64,000 bases of DNA from Pandoraea communis. GTDB taxonomy: Bacteria > Pseudomonadota > Gammaproteobacteria > Burkholderiales > Burkholderiaceae. Below the pieces are notes generated by a model that saw only the letters and a program-made list of their open reading frames with translations, did not search any database and was not told where the DNA came from. How positions within the stretch are numbered: position 1 is the stretch's first letter; the number at the start of each line of letters is the position of its first letter. The DNA lies in assembly GCF_902459745.1 (NCBI RefSeq), contig NZ_CABPSJ010000002.1, positions 682,001 through 746,000 on the forward strand, read 5' to 3'. A program made the translations under genes and the position numbers. Positions 16,787 to 26,777 of the stretch are shown here, in pieces.

Positions 16787-17775
16787 ACGGCCGCGACGCG
16801 ACGCCGCCCGATACCGCTGCGTTGCGAGGCAGTCGCGACGGTCATGGAGATCTCGCCATCGACGTGAACGGACTGAACAAGCACTTTGGTGACAAGCACG
16901 TCGTCCGGAACGTATCGCTGCAAGTGCGGCGCGGCGAGATCTTCGGCTTTCTCGGCCCGAACGGCAGCGGGAAGACGACCTGCATCCGCATGATGTGCGG
17001 GTTGCTCACGCCCGACTCGGGCAGCGGCACCTGCCTGGGCTTCGACATCGTCCGCGAGAGCGCGCAAATCAAGCGTCAGGTCGGCTATATGACACAACGC
17101 TTCTCGTACTGGGAAGACCTGACGATTCGCGAGAATCTGGATTTCGTTGCGCGCGTGTACGGCATGCCGAACCGGCGCGAAGCGGTCGATCGCGCCATTG
17201 AAGGGCTCGGCCTGAAAGGCCGCGCAAAGCAGTTGACCGGCTCACTCTCGGGCGGCTGGAAACAGCGCCTCGCACTCGCGGCATGCATGCTGCACGAGCC
17301 GCAGGTGTTGCTGCTCGACGAACCGACCGCCGGCGTCGATCCGAGCGCCCGGCGCGACTTCTGGGAGGAACTGCACGAGTTGGCCTCACGCGGCATTTCC
17401 GTGCTCGTGAGCACGCATTACATGGACGAAGCGGAGCGGTGCCACAAGCTCGCTTACATCTCCTACGGCGAGTTGCTCGCGAAGGGCACGGCGTCGGAGA
17501 TCATCGACAGCCAGCACCTGTCGACATGGACGGTACACGCCGACAATCTCGTCAATCTGGCGCGCGAACTGCGCGCACAACCCGCCGTGGCGCAGACGGT
17601 CGCGTTCGGCGACGCGCTGCACGTCAGCGGGCCGGACGCCGGCACGCTCGGCAAGGTGTTGCACGAACTGGCGGGGGCACGCGGGCTGCGCGTCACCCCC
17701 ATCGACACCAGCCTGGAAGACGTCTTCATCTACCTGATGAGCCACGCGAAGGACAACTTCGGAGACCACGCATGA
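16783..17775 (+). CDS. ABC exporter ATP-binding protein
   Basis: This 330-residue single ABC domain has Walker A GPNGSGKTT, the Q-loop in YMTQRFSYWEDLT, signature LSGGW, Walker B VLLLDEP and a switch histidine in STHYMDE. The FSYWEDLTI pattern is common in YhiH/YbhF-type drug exporters. The ATG at 16783 overlaps the adaptor stop. The end overlaps the permease start in the same ATGA way, so the three proteins are probably made in fixed ratio. Confidence 0.94.
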   Translation: MNGRDATPPDTAALRGSRDGHGDLAIDVNGLNKHFGDKHVVRNVSLQVRRGEIFGFLGPNGSGKTTCIRMMCGLLTPDSGSGTCLGFDIVRESAQIKRQVGYMTQRFSYWEDLTIRENLDFVARVYGMPNRREAVDRAIEGLGLKGRAKQLTGSLSGGWKQRLALAACMLHEPQVLLLDEPTAGVDPSARRDFWEELHELASRGISVLVSTHYMDEAERCHKLAYISYGELLAKGTASEIIDSQHLSTWTVHADNLVNLARELRAQPAVAQTVAFGDALHVSGPDAGTLGKVLHELAGARGLRVTPIDTSLEDVFIYLMSHAKDNFGDHA

Positions 17776-18914
17776 GCACGCTGCAGGGGTTCTCCATCGC
17801 GCGGTGGTGGAGCATTGTGTGCAAGGAGTTCCTGCAACTGCGCCGCGACCGCGTGACTTTCGCGATGATCGTGGGCGTGCCGCTCGTGCAACTGACGCTC
17901 TTCGGCTTCGCCATCAACACCGATCCGAAGCACATGCCCACTGCGGTGATCATTGCCGACGACAGCGAATTCACACGCAGCTTCGTGGCGGCGATGGAGC
18001 ACTCGGCGTACTTCCACGTGACTGAGAGGCTCACGAGCGAGCAAGCGGGACGCGCCGCGCTGGCACAGGGCCGTGTTCAGTTCGTGCTGAATATCCCCGC
18101 CGACTTCACGCGACGGTTGTTGCGCGGCGAACGGCCCGCGGTACTCATCGAGGCCGACGCGACAGACCCAATGGCCATGGCCTCGGCACTCGGTGCGCTA
18201 CCCGCCATCGCGCAATCGGTCGCGCAAAAAGATCTGACCGGCCCGCTCGCGCCGCTCGCTGGCGGGCAGAGCCCGTTCGACGTGCAGGTGCACCGGCTGT
18301 ACAACGCTGAGGGGATCACGCAATACAACATCATCCCCGGGCTGATGGGGGTGATTCTGACGATGACGCTCGCCATGATGACGGGGCTCGCCATCGTGCG
18401 TGAGCGCGAGCGCGGGACGATGGAAAATCTGCTCGCCACGCCGGTGCGGCCCGTCGAACTCATGACGGGCAAGATCGTGCCGTACATCGCCATCGGCCTG
18501 ATTCAGGCGAGCATTATTCTTATCGCCGCGCGTTTCGTCTTTCACGTGCCGTTCGAGGGCAGTGTGATTGCCATCTATCTCTCGGCCCTGGTCTTCATCG
18601 CGGCCAATCTCACGGTGGGCATCGCGCTCTCGTCGTTCGCGCAGAATCAGTTGCAGGCCATGCAACTCACCGTGTTCTATTTCCTGCCGAACATGCTGCT
18701 CTCGGGCTTCATGTTCCCGTTTCGCGGCATGCCTGCGTGGGCACAGGCCATTGGCAATGTTCTGCCGCTCACCTATTTCAACCGGCTCATTCGCGGCATT
18801 CTGCTCAAGGGCAACGGATGGGGCGATGCCTGGCATGACCTGTGGCCGCTGCTGGTCTTCTCCGCCGTGCTCATGGCGGTGGCCGTCAGGTTCTACAAAC
18901 GAACGCTCGACTGA
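17772..18914 (+). CDS. ABC-2 type exporter permease
   Basis: This 380-residue protein has one N-terminal membrane helix, a large periplasmic loop (about residues 45-185), and five helices at the C terminus, as in ABC-2 permeases of the YbhR/YhhJ type. The conserved RERERGTMENLLATPVRP loop is seen near residue 215. It is probably a homodimer with the ATPase. The substrate cannot be inferred. Confidence 0.92.
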   Translation: MSTLQGFSIARWWSIVCKEFLQLRRDRVTFAMIVGVPLVQLTLFGFAINTDPKHMPTAVIIADDSEFTRSFVAAMEHSAYFHVTERLTSEQAGRAALAQGRVQFVLNIPADFTRRLLRGERPAVLIEADATDPMAMASALGALPAIAQSVAQKDLTGPLAPLAGGQSPFDVQVHRLYNAEGITQYNIIPGLMGVILTMTLAMMTGLAIVRERERGTMENLLATPVRPVELMTGKIVPYIAIGLIQASIILIAARFVFHVPFEGSVIAIYLSALVFIAANLTVGIALSSFAQNQLQAMQLTVFYFLPNMLLSGFMFPFRGMPAWAQAIGNVLPLTYFNRLIRGILLKGNGWGDAWHDLWPLLVFSAVLMAVAVRFYKRTLD

Positions 18915-18921
18915 GGCCATC

Positions 18922-20445
18922 ATGAGAGTTGCCCACCGTGCGCGTCGTCACTCCCCTGCCCGCAGCGCATTGCCATGGCTCGCGCTCGGGCTTGGCGCAA
19001 CGCTCGCTGCCTGCGCGGTCGGGCCGGACTTCCACACGCCGGAACCTACGGACGTTGCTCGATACACGACCGCCACGCAACTCTCGTCGACCGCCGGAAC
19101 CGGCGGCGCACAGGGTGCGGCGCAAACGCTCGTTGCCGGGGACGACGTGCCATCGCATTGGTGGACCCGCTTCGGCTCACCCGCACTGGACGCGCTCGTC
19201 GCCCAGGCCCTGGCCGATAGCCCGACCCTGCGACAAGCGCAGGCCAAGTTGCGTCAGGCGCAGGAAGACTACCGCGCGCAAGCAGGTGCGCGATTGCTGC
19301 CGTCGGCCGATCTGAAGCTCTCCGGCACACGCGAGCAGGTCGATCTCGCATCGTTCGGCATCACCAGCGTGCCGAGCCCCGGGCCTTTCACCCTGTACAA
19401 CGCGAGTGTCAACATCGCTTACACGCTGGATGTCTTCGGCGGGAATCGACGCGTGCTGGAAGGTCTGGCCGCCCAGATCGACTACCAGCGCTTCGAAGCG
19501 GAAGCCGCCCGGCTCTCGCTCGCGGGCAATGTGGTGACGGCGGCCCTGCGGCAAGCCAGTGCACGAGCCCAGCTCTCGGCACTGGAAGGCATGGCGAGCG
19601 CACAGCGGGCACAGCTCGATATCACGCGCGCGCGGCAACGTGCGGGGGGAGTCGCACTGCTGGACGTCGAGAATCAGGCCGCGCTCGTTGCGCAGACCGA
19701 AGCGCAGCTACCCACGCTGCGCTTGCAGATCGCCCAATACGATCATCAATTGGCTCGCCTGACCGGTCAGGCACCGGGGGCGTTCACGTCCCCCGTCATC
19801 GATCTCAACGGCCTGACACTGCCGCAGACGGTTCCCGTTTCCCTGCCATCGACATTGGCCCAGCGACGCCCGGATATCCGCGCGTCGGAAGCCCTGCTGC
19901 ACAAGGCAAGCGCCGACGTCGGCGTGGCGACTGCGAATCTTTACCCGCAATTCACGCTCTCCGGCAGCTTCGGCACCCAGCGTATGCGAACGGCCGATCT
20001 GGGTAACGGCGTCAACATCTGGAGCCTCGGGATGAACCTGCTCCAGCCGCTGTTTCGCGGCGGCGAATTGCACGCGCAACGGCGCTCGGCGCTCGCGGCT
20101 TACGACGCCGCACTGGCGTCGTATCAGGACACCGTGCTGCTCGGCCTCGCGCAAGTCGCCGACGCCATGCGCGCGCTGGAGGCCGACGCTGCCGCCCTCA
20201 CCGCCCGTGACGATGCCGCCCGCCGGGCGGAAGCGGCGTTCCGGATAGCGAGCGAGCGATATCGCGTGGGGGGCATCAGCCATCTCTCGCTACTCGACGC
20301 GCAACGGCAGGCACTCGACGCCACTCGTGCCCGGCTCGACGCACAAGGGGCTCGTCTGACAGACACGGCCGCGCTTTGGCAAGCGCTGGGCGGGGCAACG
20401 ACGGCGCCGGTCGAATCGAGGGCCGGAACCTATCCCAGGGACTGA
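18922..20445 (+). CDS. Outer-membrane efflux lipoprotein, NodT/OprM family
   Basis: The 507-residue protein has lipobox LAAC and the typical start CAVGPDFHTPE. Two repeats of the outer-membrane factor fold follow, with motifs WWTRFGSPALDALVAQAL and RRPDIRASEALLHKA. It is the TolC-like channel that completes the tripartite exporter. The gene starts 7 bp after the permease gene. Its last 16 bp overlap the convergent LysR gene. Confidence 0.93.
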   Translation: MRVAHRARRHSPARSALPWLALGLGATLAACAVGPDFHTPEPTDVARYTTATQLSSTAGTGGAQGAAQTLVAGDDVPSHWWTRFGSPALDALVAQALADSPTLRQAQAKLRQAQEDYRAQAGARLLPSADLKLSGTREQVDLASFGITSVPSPGPFTLYNASVNIAYTLDVFGGNRRVLEGLAAQIDYQRFEAEAARLSLAGNVVTAALRQASARAQLSALEGMASAQRAQLDITRARQRAGGVALLDVENQAALVAQTEAQLPTLRLQIAQYDHQLARLTGQAPGAFTSPVIDLNGLTLPQTVPVSLPSTLAQRRPDIRASEALLHKASADVGVATANLYPQFTLSGSFGTQRMRTADLGNGVNIWSLGMNLLQPLFRGGELHAQRRSALAAYDAALASYQDTVLLGLAQVADAMRALEADAAALTARDDAARRAEAAFRIASERYRVGGISHLSLLDAQRQALDATRARLDAQGARLTDTAALWQALGGATTAPVESRAGTYPRD

Positions 20446-21356
20446 GCTTCATCGGCGAGACATGTCATCAACGTGGCAACCGGCGCACGTTTGAGCGCCG
20501 ATTGACGCACGAGTACGCCCAGCTCGCGTGTGAGCGGCGCGCCGGAGAGCGGCAGCACCTGAACACCATGAACAGCTGCCGCGCCGGCTTTGCCCGCCTT
20601 CCCCGCAGCCTGACCGTCGACGGGCAGGCCGATGAGCGTCGCGGGCACGATCGACCATCCCAGCCGCGCACGCACCAGGCGAAGAATGACTTCGGGCTCG
20701 TCCAGTTCCACCCCTTCGCGCACCCAGAAGCGGTGCCGTCGCAGGTATCGTTCGACCAGATCGCCGCCGTATGAGCGCCGGTTGTAGCGCACGAAGGGCA
20801 TCTCCGCCACCCAATCGGCCACCGTACCGCGAGTCCCCTTCGGCGCGATGGCAACGTAAGGCTCCTGCATGAGCGTGAGCCATTTCATATCGGCGGGCAC
20901 CCCGATGCGTGGCCGGATCATCACCGCCAAATCGAGTTCCTTCGCGTCGAGCTGCCCCAGCAATTGCACCGACATGCCCGGCACGATGTTCAGATGCGGC
21001 ATCGCCCCGAGCGCCGTCCAGCGTTGCACCGCCCCCGGCAACAAACCAAGCTGCACCGTGAGGATCGCACCGACATGGATAGGCGCCAGTGCCGCTTGCG
21101 CGTCGTGCGTCCCGGCCTCGCCGCGCATGGCCTGATACCCGGCGATCACCCCTTGCGCCTGCGCGAGCAGGCGGCGGCCATCGTCCGAGAGCGACACGGC
21201 GCGTCCGGTTCGCTCGAAAAGCTGCACGCCGAGATCCTCTTCGAGACGCTGAATCTGTGCGCTCACGGCCGACTGCGTCAGTCCGAGACGCGCGCCCGCC
21301 GCCGAGAACGAAGCGGTTTCGGCTGCCGTGACGAAGGTTTTCAGGTAACGGATCAT
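20430..21356 (-). CDS. LysR-family transcriptional regulator
   Basis: The 308-residue protein has an N-terminal HTH (about residues 3-60: FVTAAETASFSAAGARLGLT, then SAVSAQIQRLEEDLG). The C-terminal effector-binding domain follows. It is divergent from the VOC and FAH-hydrolase genes with a 181-bp shared control region, so it probably regulates them. Confidence 0.9.
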   Translation of the reverse strand: MIRYLKTFVTAAETASFSAAGARLGLTQSAVSAQIQRLEEDLGVQLFERTGRAVSLSDDGRRLLAQAQGVIAGYQAMRGEAGTHDAQAALAPIHVGAILTVQLGLLPGAVQRWTALGAMPHLNIVPGMSVQLLGQLDAKELDLAVMIRPRIGVPADMKWLTLMQEPYVAIAPKGTRGTVADWVAEMPFVRYNRRSYGGDLVERYLRRHRFWVREGVELDEPEVILRLVRARLGWSIVPATLIGLPVDGQAAGKAGKAGAAAVHGVQVLPLSGAPLTRELGVLVRQSALKRAPVATLMTCLADEAQSLG

Positions 21357-21537
21357 TGATCGAAAATTTTGTTTCTGAGCGGTTGAATTATTCGTTTCTG
21401 ATTATTTTTATCGATGGATAGAATCTACAGCAAATCGGCGAGGCCGTTCCGCCCGCCGATGGACAAGGAAAAAAGACCTCCGCGAGACCACGCGGCATTC
21501 GAATCTCGTTCAACCCCACATTGCGCCGGAGTCCCAC
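21357..21537. promoter_or_regulatory. Divergent control region for LysR and VOC genes
   Basis: This AT-rich stretch (about 21360-21425) lies next to the LysR start and is the expected site of LysR binding and both promoters. Several short A/T runs are visible, but no clear T-N11-A palindrome was identified. Confidence 0.4.
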
Positions 21538-21957
21538 ATGGTTACACCGCTCTTTCATCTTGCGTTCCCTGTCGATGACCTCGAAGCGGCCCGCCGCTTC
21601 TACGGCGGCGTGATGGGCTGCGCCGAAGGCCGTAGTTCGGATCACTGGATCGATTTCGATTTTTTCGGGCATCAACTGGTCGCGCATCTCTCGCCGGACG
21701 AGGCGGGCAAGCGCATCACGAATCCGGTCGACGGCGACGAGGTTCCCGTCCCGCATTTCGGCGTTATCCTTGACATGCCCGCGTGGCATGCGCTGGCCGA
21801 TCGTCTGCGCGCCGCCGGGACCCGTTTCGTGATCGAACCGCATATTCGCTTCGCCGGACAGGTGGGCGAGCAGGCGACGCTGTTCTTCTACGACCCGGCG
21901 GGCAATGCGCTGGAGTTCAAAGCATTTGCCGACCTGTCGCAGGTCTTCGCCAAGTGA
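21538..21957 (+). CDS. VOC-superfamily (glyoxalase-like) protein
   Basis: This 139-residue protein has two beta-alpha-beta-beta-beta modules. Metal ligands expected for the VOC fold are visible: His in [10 protein letters not shown], His in VPHFGVILD, and Glu in GNALEFKAF. Family members include dioxygenases, isomerases and resistance proteins. Pairing with a FAH-type hydrolase suggests aromatic or keto-acid catabolism, but the substrate is unknown. Confidence 0.85.
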   Translation: MVTPLFHLAFPVDDLEAARRFYGGVMGCAEGRSSDHWIDFDFFGHQLVAHLSPDEAGKRITNPVDGDEVPVPHFGVILDMPAWHALADRLRAAGTRFVIEPHIRFAGQVGEQATLFFYDPAGNALEFKAFADLSQVFAK

Positions 21958-22080
21958 GGCCGTGCGTCATGCCGCTCCACTGTCGCTTGCGCCGGTAGGC
22001 GTGAGGGTATTCAAGGCGCCGTCGTGTGGTGGCGCCTGTGTTTTGTTGGTTATTGTTTCGTTTCAGCCAAGAGTCTTCTC

Positions 22081-22785
22081 ATGAGCCAATTCGTTATTTC
22101 GGCCCCGCCTCAGGCGTCGGTCGCCGTCGCAGGCAGCGACGCTCGTTTCCCGGTGCGCCGCGTGTTCTGCGTCGGCCGTAACTACGCCGCGCACGCGCGC
22201 GAGATGGGTAGCAATCCGGATCGCGAGCCGCCGTTCTTCTTCATGAAGCCGGCCGACGCCGTCGTTGCCGCCGAAGGCACACTGCCCTACCCGCCGCTCA
22301 CGAGCGAGCTGCATCACGAAATCGAGCTGGTCGTCGCCATTGGCGCCGACGGCGAGAACGTCGATGCCAGCCATGCGCTGTCGCTGGTGTGGGGTTACGG
22401 TGTCGGCGTCGATCTCACGCGCCGCGACCTCCAGCAACAGGCCAAAGACACGCGCCGTCCATGGGACTGGGGCAAGGCGTTCGACGCCTCGGCACCCTGC
22501 GGCCCGCTCCACGCGGTGGCAGAAGTCGGTCATCCGAAGCAAGGCCGCGTGTGGCTGGACGTGAACGGCGAGAATCGTCAGACCGGCGATCTCAATGAGT
22601 TGATCTGGTCGGTGCCCGACCTCATCGCCGAGATCTCGCGCAGCGTGAAGCTCGCGGCGGGCGATCTGATCTTCACCGGCACGCCTGCGGGCGTCGGGCC
22701 GCTCGAACCCGGCGACAAGGTCAGCGCCGGTGTGGCAGGCGTGGGCGAGATCGCTTTCACCATCGGCAAGAAGCCCGCGGCCTGA
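22081..22785 (+). CDS. Fumarylacetoacetate hydrolase family protein
   Basis: The 234-residue FAH-fold protein shows VGRNYAAHAREMGS, the metal ligands in HHEIELVVAIG, and TGTPAGVGPL. These hydrolases or decarboxylases (fumarylpyruvate hydrolase, acylpyruvase, oxaloacetate decarboxylase) cleave 2,4-diketo acids. The size fits the short fumarylpyruvate/acylpyruvate hydrolase group. It lies 123 bp after the VOC gene; the start at 22081 is preferred over an upstream GTG because family homology begins there. Confidence 0.9.
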   Translation: MSQFVISAPPQASVAVAGSDARFPVRRVFCVGRNYAAHAREMGSNPDREPPFFFMKPADAVVAAEGTLPYPPLTSELHHEIELVVAIGADGENVDASHALSLVWGYGVGVDLTRRDLQQQAKDTRRPWDWGKAFDASAPCGPLHAVAEVGHPKQGRVWLDVNGENRQTGDLNELIWSVPDLIAEISRSVKLAAGDLIFTGTPAGVGPLEPGDKVSAGVAGVGEIAFTIGKKPAA

Positions 22786-23520
22786 CCCATCGTCGTCCGA
22801 CTGATTTTGCAGGTTCCGCACCGGCAGACCGGCAAGGATATCCACAGCTACTGTTGATAACCCTTTGCATAAGTACTCGGCCGGCGGCGCAAACGCCCGC
22901 CAGCATTGAGTGTCAAGTGCATTGCCTAATTTGCCGTCACCGGTGCGGCATCCGACGCCTTGAACGGATGCCCCCTGCAGCGCCATGCTCCGTCCCGCGC
23001 ACCACGTCCCCCTCACCTTTCATTCCTGAAACGTTTTCGTCCGAAAGGCTGAGCACAGCCCGTTTCGAACATTGAACTTCCCTGTCGATTCAATGAGTTG
23101 CAGCCATTGGCATGCTTCTCGCATCGGTAAGGATGCAAGCCGTCCGCCTCCGGGAAAGTCTCTTCGCCCGAGTCGACCGCCTCGGGAATCAAGTCATGCA
23201 CGCCACATGGCCCCGGCACGCCCGATGCCAATCCCTCGCCGGGAGCGCCCCGGACGCGGACGGACTGCACCAGTGACCGATTGACGTCGGACGATGGGAA
23301 ATGTTCAGGGAGGGGATCATGCAAATGCGCCGCACCGGGCCTTGCGCCCTAGGTCCCTGCGCCCGGTCGCTCGCGCCTGCGAGTCCGGCCAAGTCAGCCC
23401 GCCGTCAGCCGCGCGAGCGGTGCGCGAGTTGGCGGCACCGGCGGCACGATGCCGCCGGAGACCGGCGCCATGTGGCGCCCGGAAGAGCCTTACGCTGAAG
23501 CCAACCCTCGTCAGGTGGCT
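22786..23520. other. Long intergenic region between the FAH gene and glpK
   Basis: This 735-bp stretch lies between convergent genes. No gene with convincing codon pattern or ribosome-binding site was seen. It holds a GGCGCC-ATGT-GGCGCC palindrome (23464-23479), and the probable glpK 3' hairpin starts at its end. Confidence 0.5.
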
Positions 23521-23525
23521 TCAGC
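23494..23525 (-). terminator. Hairpin overlapping the glpK stop codon
   Basis: GCTGAAGCCA (23494-23503) and TGGCTTCAGC (23516-23525) form a perfect 10-bp stem with a 12-nt loop. No U-run follows in the leftward transcript. It may protect the 3' end or act as a factor-assisted terminator. Confidence 0.5.
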
Positions 23526-25023
23526 CCTCTTCCGCCCAGACCTTGGCGGCACGCACCGCGCGCTGCCAACCCCTGACAGCACGATCGACATCGCTCTCGG
23601 AGAGCTTGCGGGAAAAGCGCCGCTGTAGCTGCCATTGGCGCTGCAGCGCGTCGATATCCGGCCAGAATCCCACTGCGAGTCCGGCGAGATAGGCGGCACC
23701 TGCGGCAGTCGTCTCGATGACCCTGGGACGCACCACGTCCGCCCCCAGCAAATCCGCCTGCCATTGCATCAGGAGATCGTTGGCCGCTGCGCCACCGTCG
23801 ACCCGCAACTCCGACACATGCAAACCGGCGTCGGCTTCCATCGCGCGCAAGACGTCGAGCGTCTGAAACGCAATGCTGTCGAGTGCCGCACGCGCCACAT
23901 GGGCGGCGGTGGTGCCGCGCGTCGCGCCGAACAGTGTGCCCCGCGCGCGTGGCTGCCAATGCGGTGCGCCGAGCCCGGCGAATGCCGGCACGAGGACGAC
24001 ACCATCGGCGTCGGGCACGCTGGTCGCGAGCGCTTCCACGTCGCGAGAGTGACGGATGATGCCCAACCCGTCACGCAACCACTGCACGACCGCACCGCCG
24101 ATGAAGATGCTGCCCTCCAGCGCATAGTCCACCCGATTGCCGATCTTCCAAGCCACCGTCGTGAGCAGGTTATGACTGGACGCCTGCGGCTTGCTGCCGG
24201 TGTTCATCACCATAAAGCAGCCCGTGCCGTACGTGTTCTTCACCATGCCTGGCGAGAGACACATCTGCCCGAAGAGGGCTGCCTGCTGATCGCCTGCGAT
24301 GCCCGCAATCGGCACCGGCACGGAGAACAGTGGCGTGGCCGTATGTCCGAACACTTCGCTCGACGAGCGCACCTCCGGCAACATGCTGCGCGGCACGTCG
24401 AGCAGCGCGAGAAGTTCGTCGTCCCACGCGAGCGTGTGGATGTTGAAGAGCATGGTGCGCGATGCGTTCGACACATCCGTCACATGCAGCTTGCCGCCCG
24501 TCAAATGCCATACGAGCCAGCTATCGATCGTGCCGAAGGCGAGGTGCCCCGCTTCGGCGGCGGCGCGCGCGCCGTCGACGTTATCGAGAATCCAGCGAAT
24601 CTTGGTGCCGGAGAAGTACGAATCGACACGCAGTCCGGTGCGGCTGGCGACAAGATCTTCCTTGCCTTGCGCACGCAACTGATCGCAGAAATCCGCCGTC
24701 CGGCGGTCCTGCCAGACGATGGCGTTGTATACCGGCTCGCCTGTGCGGCGATCCCACACGACAGTCGTCTCGCGCTGATTCGTGATGCCGATGGCAGCAA
24801 TGTCGCTCCCGCCCAGGCCCGCATGTGTCAGCGCTTCGGCGGCAACGCCGGCCTGCGTCGACCAGATTTCGCGCGGATCGTGCTCCACCCAGCCGGGGTG
24901 CGGATAGATCTGACGGAATTCCTTCTGCGCGGTCGCCACGACATGGCCATCACGATCGAACAGCAACGCTCGCGAACTGGTCGTGCCCTGGTCGAACGCG
25001 AGGATGTACGCTCCTCCTGCCAT
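23521..25023 (-). CDS. glpK: Glycerol kinase
   Basis: The 500-residue FGGY-family kinase phosphorylates glycerol to glycerol 3-phosphate. Visible motifs are [16 protein letters not shown] at the N terminus, IVWQDRRT, the [14 protein letters not shown] segment, and GLGAPHW. The ATG at 25023 has GGAGAC upstream. It is the last gene of the leftward glpR-glpD-glpK block, 30 bp after glpD. No glycerol facilitator gene (glpF) is adjacent. Confidence 0.97.
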   Translation of the reverse strand: MAGGAYILAFDQGTTSSRALLFDRDGHVVATAQKEFRQIYPHPGWVEHDPREIWSTQAGVAAEALTHAGLGGSDIAAIGITNQRETTVVWDRRTGEPVYNAIVWQDRRTADFCDQLRAQGKEDLVASRTGLRVDSYFSGTKIRWILDNVDGARAAAEAGHLAFGTIDSWLVWHLTGGKLHVTDVSNASRTMLFNIHTLAWDDELLALLDVPRSMLPEVRSSSEVFGHTATPLFSVPVPIAGIAGDQQAALFGQMCLSPGMVKNTYGTGCFMVMNTGSKPQASSHNLLTTVAWKIGNRVDYALEGSIFIGGAVVQWLRDGLGIIRHSRDVEALATSVPDADGVVLVPAFAGLGAPHWQPRARGTLFGATRGTTAAHVARAALDSIAFQTLDVLRAMEADAGLHVSELRVDGGAAANDLLMQWQADLLGADVVRPRVIETTAAGAAYLAGLAVGFWPDIDALQRQWQLQRRFSRKLSESDVDRAVRGWQRAVRAAKVWAEEG

Positions 25024-25053
25024 TGCGCTTGTCTCCTGTTTTTTCTGCGGGCG

Positions 25054-26592
25054 TCAGGCAGCCATTTCCATGTGCTGTGCAAACCATCGCTGTACGCTGG
25101 CTTCGCCGTCCTTGCCGACATGCAGACCGAGTTTGGTCCGGCGCCACAGCACGTCTTGCGCCGTGCGCGCCCATTCGTATTGCACAAGATAGCGCAGCTC
25201 GGCTTCATACAGATCGCCGCAGATGCGTTGCCCCAGAGCGTCGAGCGAATTCGCTTCGCCAATCAGCACATGGGTGCGTGTTCCGTACGTGCGCGCGTAA
25301 CGATGCGCCAGCGCCGGCGGCAGCCACGGCAACTGGGCGCGCAGCGACGTTTCGAAAACCCCCGCATCCGGCTCGGCCATGTCGCCGCCCGGCAGCGGCG
25401 CGCCCGCCGTCCAGTCGCCATGCGTGAAGCCCAGCGGGCCATGCAGATGCGACATCGCCTCTTCCGCGAGACGACGGTATGTCGTGATCTTGCCGCCGAA
25501 CACCGAAAGCAGCGGTGCGCGCTTGCCGGTCGCGTCCAGTTCGAGCTTGTAATCGCGCGTGACGGCCGACGGGTTCGAAACCTCTTCTTCCATCAACGGC
25601 CGCACGCCCGCATAAGTCCAGACGACATCGCCAGGCACGATCGGCTTGGTGAAGTATTCGCTGGCCGACCGGCAGAGATACACGATCTCGTCGTCGTCGA
25701 TCGCGACCTGCGCGGGGTCGCCGTGATACTCGATATCGGTCGTGCCGATCAGCGTGAAATCGCGCTCGTAGGGAATCGCGAAGATGATGCGCTTGTCAGG
25801 GTTCTGGAAGATGTAGGCGTGATCGTGATCGAACAGCTTGCGCGTCACGATATGACTGCCCTTGACCATACGCACGCGATGCGTCGCATTCTGACGCAGT
25901 ACGTCGCCCAGCAGATGCCCCACCCACGGCCCGGCAGCATTGACGATGGCCCGCGCAAACACGGTCTGGTGCGTGCCCTCGGGCGTCTCAAGCTGGGCCG
26001 TCCACATGTGCTCGCCGCGATCCGCGCCGATGAGCTTCGTGCGCGTGAGGATCGTCGCACCGCGCTCGGCGGCGTCCTGCGCGTTGAGCACGACCAGACG
26101 CGCGTCCTGCACCCAGCCGTCCGAGTAGACGAAACCACGCGACAGGTCACGGCGCAGCGGCGCACCCGCCGGATGCCGGCGCAGATCGATACCGCGCGAG
26201 CCGGGCAGCATTTCGCGTCGGGCAAGGTGATCGTAAAGGAACAGGCCCGCGCGAATCAGCCACGCAGGACGAAGATTCGGCATATGCGGCATCACGAAAC
26301 GCAGCGGCCACATGATGTGCGGCGCGGCACGCAGCAACACTTCGCGCTCCTGCAACGCCTTGCGCACCAGACCGAACTCGTAGTACTCGAGATAGCGCAG
26401 ACCGCCATGAATCAGCTTGGTGCTCGCCGACGAAGTATGAGACGCCAGATCGTCCTGCTCGACGAGCAACACCCGCAAACCGCGACCGGCGGCGTCGCGC
26501 GCAATGCCCGTCCCGTTGATCCCCCCGCCCACGACCAGCAGGTCATAAGGGGCAAGCAGGTTGTCCGATGGCGATTGAGTGGATGTCTGCAC
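25054..26592 (-). CDS. glpD: Aerobic glycerol-3-phosphate dehydrogenase
   Basis: This 512-residue FAD enzyme oxidises glycerol 3-phosphate to dihydroxyacetone phosphate and feeds electrons to quinone at the inner membrane. The dinucleotide fold VVGGGINGTGIARDAAGRG begins near residue 21. Family motifs SSASTKLIHGGLRYLE and GGKITTYR are present. It starts at GTG 26592 with GGGAG 8 bp upstream. Two GlpR-like operators lie 46-90 bp upstream. Confidence 0.97.
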   Translation of the reverse strand: MQTSTQSPSDNLLAPYDLLVVGGGINGTGIARDAAGRGLRVLLVEQDDLASHTSSASTKLIHGGLRYLEYYEFGLVRKALQEREVLLRAAPHIMWPLRFVMPHMPNLRPAWLIRAGLFLYDHLARREMLPGSRGIDLRRHPAGAPLRRDLSRGFVYSDGWVQDARLVVLNAQDAAERGATILTRTKLIGADRGEHMWTAQLETPEGTHQTVFARAIVNAAGPWVGHLLGDVLRQNATHRVRMVKGSHIVTRKLFDHDHAYIFQNPDKRIIFAIPYERDFTLIGTTDIEYHGDPAQVAIDDDEIVYLCRSASEYFTKPIVPGDVVWTYAGVRPLMEEEVSNPSAVTRDYKLELDATGKRAPLLSVFGGKITTYRRLAEEAMSHLHGPLGFTHGDWTAGAPLPGGDMAEPDAGVFETSLRAQLPWLPPALAHRYARTYGTRTHVLIGEANSLDALGQRICGDLYEAELRYLVQYEWARTAQDVLWRRTKLGLHVGKDGEASVQRWFAQHMEMAA

Positions 26593-26637
26593 GTCGTCAC
26601 TCCCGTGTGATGGGCGTTAAATCAGAGAAAGTTTGAA

Positions 26638-26678
26638 AATGTTCGTTTACGTTCAATCAAATTCGTTTTCGAACATAT
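26638..26678 (-). promoter_or_regulatory. Two GlpR-type operators upstream of glpD
   Basis: AATGTTCGTTTACGTTCA (about 26638-26655) and, read on the minus strand, ATATGTTCGAAAACGAAT (26678-26661) resemble the GlpR half-sites TATGTTCGATAACGAACATA. They lie side by side between glpR and glpD, next to an AT-rich TATATA stretch that may be the -10 box. Repression by the adjacent GlpR, relieved by glycerol 3-phosphate, is expected. Confidence 0.75.
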
Positions 26679-26777
26679 ATACTCGGATTTTAGCAGATCA
26701 CGTCGTTTGAGTTTCGAATTCGCGCATTTCCCTGCCCGAATGTGCGAGTTCGCACCTGCCCCTGACCGCCACGCGTG

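Noticed and set aside
22830-22870. TATCCACA-like bases suggesting a DnaA box or replication origin
   Set aside because: Single degenerate match, no cluster of boxes and no origin-linked genes nearby.
22854-23324. Short frames on both strands between the FAH gene and glpK
   Set aside because: No start signals or motifs; treated as intergenic.
23635-26610. 991-codon open frame on the plus strand opposite glpK and glpD
   Set aside because: It mirrors two well-recognised enzymes on the other strand and has no domain of its own; GC-rich antisense frames are often long.
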